64,000 nt of DNA. It comes from Palsa-870 sp035937155 (GTDB taxonomy: Bacteria; Chloroflexota; Dormibacteria; Dormibacterales; Dormibacteraceae). The notes beneath the pieces were generated by a model that did no database searches, was not told the DNA's origin, and saw nothing but the letters and a program-made list of their open reading frames with translations. This document shows positions 60,751 through 64,000 of the stretch, piece by piece. Both the position numbers and the translations under genes were made by a program. Where the stretch lies: positions 1-64,000 of the forward strand of contig DASYVJ010000018.1 in the NCBI GenBank assembly GCA_035937155.1, in the 5' to 3' direction. Position 1 is the stretch's first letter. The number at the start of each line of letters is the position of its first letter.

Positions 60751-62444
60751 CTAGTCGTGGTCACCGGCGGCGATGTGTCGCAAGGACCGTTCACGTTGTT
60801 GCACGCCACGACGTAGGCGGGCAGGTTTGGCTGGACCCCAGGCGGCGTGCGGACGGTTGCTCGGAAGTCGCTCGACGTGACGGTCACATTGCCGGCGAAG
60901 TGCGGCGTGTCTTTCTCAAACACGACCAGCGCTGCAGGTGTCCCGACGGTGAAGTTCTGAAGCCTGACCGTGAAGCTCCCCGATGCTGAGATGGACAACA
61001 GGGTGACGACAGGTTTCGGCGCAGGCGTGGGCGTCGGGCTCGGACTCGGCGGACTCGTGGGTGACGGAGTTACAACTGGGACGGGCTCGAGTACGTGAAG
61101 GGTTGCCGACACGCGACAGACGGAGGCCCAACAGATGTGGACTGTGTGATCGCCGATGCCGATGTCCGGCGGGATCGTGATCATCGCCCTGACATTTCCG
61201 CTCGAGTCGGCATGAAACGGAAATGTGTGCACCGGGCTAAACAGCCGGATCTCACCGATCTGGTTGGCGGGCAGATGACTCGCCGTCACAAGCACGGCGT
61301 CGCCGGCGGCAACCGTTGAGGGGGACACGGAGACCGCCAGCTTCTGATGCGTCGCGATGTAACCTACCGTTCCCGCGACCAGAAGAAGAACAAGCGTGGC
61401 TGCTGCCACGATGGCGAAAAGACCCTTGCGTGATCTCTTCTTGATCACGGGCGGCGGGGGCGAGGGGTACGCGACGGCGATCGTCTCGCCGGCGTCTGTC
61501 TGATCGACGCGTTCGGACTCATCGACGTACGCGGGAGGCGCCATCATCGTGGCTTCTACCGGCGCCGCGGTCGGTGCAGGACGGGGCATCATCACCACAG
61601 TCCTCGCGGGAGGAGCTGCACTCTTTCGGTCCAGGGCCTCGGCGAGAGCTTCGACAAACGCGGTGCAGGTATCCCACCTGTCTGCGGGTTTCTTGGCCAG
61701 GCCGCGCATGATCACCGCATCGACCCTGGAGTTCAGTCGCCGGATGCGCGTGCTGGGCGGCGGCGGCTCGCGGTGCACCTGCGCATAGAGAATCTCCAGC
61801 ACGCCTACGCCATCGAACGGGATCATGCCGGTCAACATCTCGTACGCGATCGTCGCCAACGAGTAGCGATCGGCAGCCGGGCCAACCTGGCTACCCGAGA
61901 CCTGCTCGGGGGACATGTAGGCGGGTGTTCCGGTCGTCACCCCGGTCATCGACTTCAGGGATGAACCCTGCAGCAGCTTGGCCAGACCGAAGTCTGCGAG
62001 CACGGGCGTGTCGTCCCTCTCGAGCAGGACGTTGGCCGGCTTGACGTCGCGATGGACGATGCCCTGCGCATGGGCGTGGTCGAGGCCCGCCGCTACCCCA
62101 CGGAGGTACTTGATCGCGGTCGGCTGATCGAGAATCCCCTGGCTCAGTCTGTCGGCGAGGCTGCCGCCCGGGACGTACTCCACGATCATGTAGGGCGTTC
62201 CCTGGTACTCGCCGAAGTCGTAGACGTTCAGGATGTTCGGGTGGCGCATCTGGGCGATCGCTTGCGCCTCGTGCCGGAAGCGAGCTGTCGTATCAGGGTC
62301 CGGCGCGATCGCCTGCAGAACCTTCACCGCGCCGGTGCGCTCGAGCTGCGCGTGGTAGGCGCGGTAGACGAAGCCCATGGCACCCTGCCCGATGAAGTCC
62401 TGGACCTCGTACTGCCCGAGCTTGGTTCCCGGTCCGATCGGCAC
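60747..62444 (-). CDS. Transmembrane Ser/Thr protein kinase with extracellular Ig-like domains (copy 1)
   Basis: 565 aa. The PknB-type kinase domain (11-270) has the Gly loop IGQGAMGFVYRA, Lys41 in GAVKVL, catalytic GIVHRDVKPANVLL, LADFGLAKL, and an activation loop rich in Thr (SMTGVTTGTPAYMSPEQ). A membrane segment near 345-370 (FAIVAAATLVLLLVAGTVGY) is followed by an extracellular domain with CWASVC, a Pro-Thr-Ser linker and a final domain with a Cys pair. No PASTA repeats. The GTG lies eight bases after a CATAAT hexamer. Confidence 0.93.
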   Translation of the reverse strand: MPIGPGTKLGQYEVQDFIGQGAMGFVYRAYHAQLERTGAVKVLQAIAPDPDTTARFRHEAQAIAQMRHPNILNVYDFGEYQGTPYMIVEYVPGGSLADRLSQGILDQPTAIKYLRGVAAGLDHAHAQGIVHRDVKPANVLLERDDTPVLADFGLAKLLQGSSLKSMTGVTTGTPAYMSPEQVSGSQVGPAADRYSLATIAYEMLTGMIPFDGVGVLEILYAQVHREPPPPSTRIRRLNSRVDAVIMRGLAKKPADRWDTCTAFVEALAEALDRKSAAPPARTVVMMPRPAPTAAPVEATMMAPPAYVDESERVDQTDAGETIAVAYPSPPPPVIKKRSRKGLFAIVAAATLVLLLVAGTVGYIATHQKLAVSVSPSTVAAGDAVLVTASHLPANQIGEIRLFSPVHTFPFHADSSGNVRAMITIPPDIGIGDHTVHICWASVCRVSATLHVLEPVPVVTPSPTSPPSPSPTPTPAPKPVVTLLSISASGSFTVRLQNFTVGTPAALVVFEKDTPHFAGNVTVTSSDFRATVRTPPGVQPNLPAYVVACNNVNGPCDTSPPVTTTS

Positions 62445-62452
62445 GGCCCCAG

Positions 62453-62458
62453 ATTATG
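62453..62458 (-). promoter_or_regulatory. -10-like hexamer before the kinase gene (copy 1)
   Basis: On the minus strand CATAAT is followed by eight bases and the GTG at 62444. TTGGCT lies 16 bases further upstream and could be a weak -35. Confidence 0.5.
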
Positions 62459-62506
62459 AGGTGCGGCTCCTACAAGCCAACGTGAGTTAACCGGCCGAAG
62501 TTTTGA

Positions 62507-64000
62507 CTAGACCGCGGTCACTGTTACAGCTTGACTCGCGCAACCGAACGGATCGCAAGCGGATATCGTTGCCGGGCCAAGCGCAAGCAACCCAGGGACC
62601 GTCAGCAACTGCGCGTACGAACCCGACGCACTAACGACAGTGGTCGCCGTTGCCTTCGTGGCGCTGTTCTGGACAAATGTGATCGTCACCGCGCTCCCTG
62701 GCCTGAAGTGAGAACCGGACACCGTAGTCGAGCCACCACTCAGCACCGTGAAGTGAGTCGACGACAGGCTTATCGACCTCGGTAGCGGGGCAGGGCTCGG
62801 GCTCGGTATTGGGCTCGGCCTAGGGGCCGGAGTCGGGCCTCCGCCTGGAGTCGGGTTGCTGGTTGGAGCTGCGGTCGGGCTCGGGCTCGCATCGGGCGTG
62901 GTCGAAGGTATGGTTCCCGGGGTGGGGCTGACCGAGGTCCCAGGCTCGACAACGTGGACCGTGACTGAGGAGTGGCACTGCGAGGCCCAGCAGAGCTTGA
63001 CCGTGTGGACGCCCGCACCGATGTCCCGCGGCACCGTGAGATTTGCCGTCACGTCCCCGTTGGCGTCGGACCGGAACGGATAGAGGTGTACGGCGCTGAG
63101 CAACTGTAGCTCGCCGGCCTGGTTGGCGGGCACGTGGCTCGCTGTCGCGAATATCGTGTCGCCCGGATACACGGTGTACGCGGACAGCGCCAGCGTCGGC
63201 CTCGGTTGGGCGACCAGGTAGCCGGCGACTCCCAGGAGGAGGAGCGCGAGCACGTCCCCGGCGACCACGGCAATGAGACGCTTGCGCGACTCGCGCTTCG
63301 CCACCGGCTGAGTGGTCGCCATCGGGAAGGCGACCGCGACCGTCGTGCTCGGGCTTGGCTTGTGTCCATTTGCCGGAAGAGCCGCCGTCGCCGGCAAAGC
63401 GGGCGGGGCGAGAGCGATGGTCGGGGCGGCGACCGGCGCGAGCACCATCGTCCTGCCCATCGTCTGGGCCATCGCGGGTTCGACCTTCGTGGCAAGCGCT
63501 GCCGCAAGAGCGTCGACGAAGGCGATGCACGTCACCCATCGGGCCGCCGGATCCTTCGCCAGGCCGCGCATGATGACCGCGTCGACAGCTGGGCTCAACG
63601 ATGCGTTGCGCGAGCTGGGTAGCGGTGAATCGCGATGGACCTGCGCATAGAGCAGCTCGATCAAGCCTTCGCCGTCGAAGGGGATCACCCCTGTCAACAT
63701 CTCGTACGCGATTGACGCCAGCGAGTAGCGATCAGCCGCCGGACCGACATCCTTGCCGGTCACCTGCTCGGGAGCCATGTAGGCGGGCGTTCCCGTGGTC
63801 ACTCCGGTCATCGACCGCAGCGACGTTCCTTGCATCAGCTTGACCAGCCCGAAGTCGGCGAGCACTGGTGTGTCGTCCTTCTCGAGAAGGATGTTGGCCG
63901 GCTTGACGTCCCGGTGAACGATCCCCAGCCCGTGAGCGTAGTCAAGGCCCGCCCCGATGCCGCGGAGGTATCTCAGCGCCGCGCCCGGATCGAGGGGTCC
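62507..64000 (-). CDS. Transmembrane Ser/Thr protein kinase with extracellular Ig-like domains (copy 2, 5' end outside the window)
   Basis: At least 498 codons remain; the start and the ATP loop lie beyond 64000. Seen are GIVHRDVKPANILL, LADFGLVKLMQG, SMTGVTTGTPAYMAPEQ, a membrane segment (LIAVVAGDVLALLLLGVAGY), an extracellular domain with CWASQC, a Pro-Thr-Ser linker and a last Ig-like domain around TTVSGSHFRPGSAVTITFVQ. It aligns throughout with copy 1, so the two are a tandem duplication. It probably senses a cell-surface ligand; no ligand is known. Confidence 0.92.
   Translation of the reverse strand, partial: GPLDPGAALRYLRGIGAGLDYAHGLGIVHRDVKPANILLEKDDTPVLADFGLVKLMQGTSLRSMTGVTTGTPAYMAPEQVTGKDVGPAADRYSLASIAYEMLTGVIPFDGEGLIELLYAQVHRDSPLPSSRNASLSPAVDAVIMRGLAKDPAARWVTCIAFVDALAAALATKVEPAMAQTMGRTMVLAPVAAPTIALAPPALPATAALPANGHKPSPSTTVAVAFPMATTQPVAKRESRKRLIAVVAGDVLALLLLGVAGYLVAQPRPTLALSAYTVYPGDTIFATASHVPANQAGELQLLSAVHLYPFRSDANGDVTANLTVPRDIGAGVHTVKLCWASQCHSSVTVHVVEPGTSVSPTPGTIPSTTPDASPSPTAAPTSNPTPGGGPTPAPRPSPIPSPSPAPLPRSISLSSTHFTVLSGGSTTVSGSHFRPGSAVTITFVQNSATKATATTVVSASGSYAQLLTVPGLLALGPATISACDPFGCASQAVTVTAV

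Overview
The window looks like a piece of the chromosomal origin region of a high-GC, free-living bacterium with one cell membrane. The order rpmH-rnpA-yidD-yidC-jag | dnaA-dnaN-recF-dciA, with parA-parB close by, is the conserved neighbourhood of a bacterial replication origin. No outer-membrane genes are visible. Glycine dehydrogenase is split into two subunits, GTG and TTG starts are common, and several genes seem to be transcribed without a leader. The mix of phosphate, kinase and glycosyltransferase genes would fit Chloroflexota or Dormibacterota-like soil bacteria. That placement is inference from gene content only. No rRNA, tRNA, CRISPR array, prophage or complete insertion sequence was recognised.

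Layout. 1-6.8 kb is a signal-transduction stretch: a partial response regulator, two histidine kinases, two more response regulators, a GAF-HTH regulator, a Tat-exported protein, a DinB-like protein and membrane proteins. It also holds a 29-codon remnant of a duplicated kinase and a 29-bp operator-like dyad. 6.9-13.7 kb (minus strand) holds gyrB, plsX, fabF and gyrA. 13.8-18.7 kb (minus) is a glycine-cleavage operon led by an unusual sigma-like protein that lacks region 4. 18.8-24.4 kb (plus) carries an NfeD-type protease with its slipin partner, a CPBP protease, parAB and signal peptidase. 24.4-28.3 kb (minus) has an M16 peptidase, a small unknown gene, jag, yidC, yidD, rnpA and rpmH. 28.3-35.8 kb (plus) has the putative origin, dnaA, dnaN, recF, dciA and a helicase-nuclease.

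35.7-44.7 kb holds envelope and regulatory genes: two glycosyltransferases, a cytochrome c, a beta-propeller lipoprotein, a DUF4388 protein, a histidine phosphatase, a FemAB-like transferase and a response regulator whose phospho-acceptor Asp is Glu. 44.7-49.4 kb has folK-folP, a MurE-like ligase, thiS-thiE-thiG and a Nudix hydrolase. 49.5-58.6 kb is a phosphate and arsenate region: a PiT permease, two DUF47 proteins flanking a frameshifted arsC, pstS, and a Pho operon in the order phoR-pstB-phoU-phoB-pstC-pstA with two 11-bp-periodic Pho boxes. 58.6-64 kb has rsmG, fmdB, lysA and two tandem Ser/Thr kinases with related extracellular domains; the second runs off the window.

How the genes work together. 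The origin block replicates, segregates and matures the basic machinery. The Pho block senses and imports phosphate. MurE-like, LysA, FemAB-like, the transmembrane kinases and the glycosyltransferases point to cell-wall construction. Genes are packed tightly, with many 4-bp ATGA, GTGA or TTGA overlaps and several overlapping convergent or divergent pairs. A recurrent -10-like hexamer lies 5-11 bases before the start of about a dozen operon-leading genes. The most unusual items are the region-4-less sigma homologue, the pseudo-receiver regulator, the AUC start of rpmH, and the overlapping divergent starts of rsmG and fmdB.
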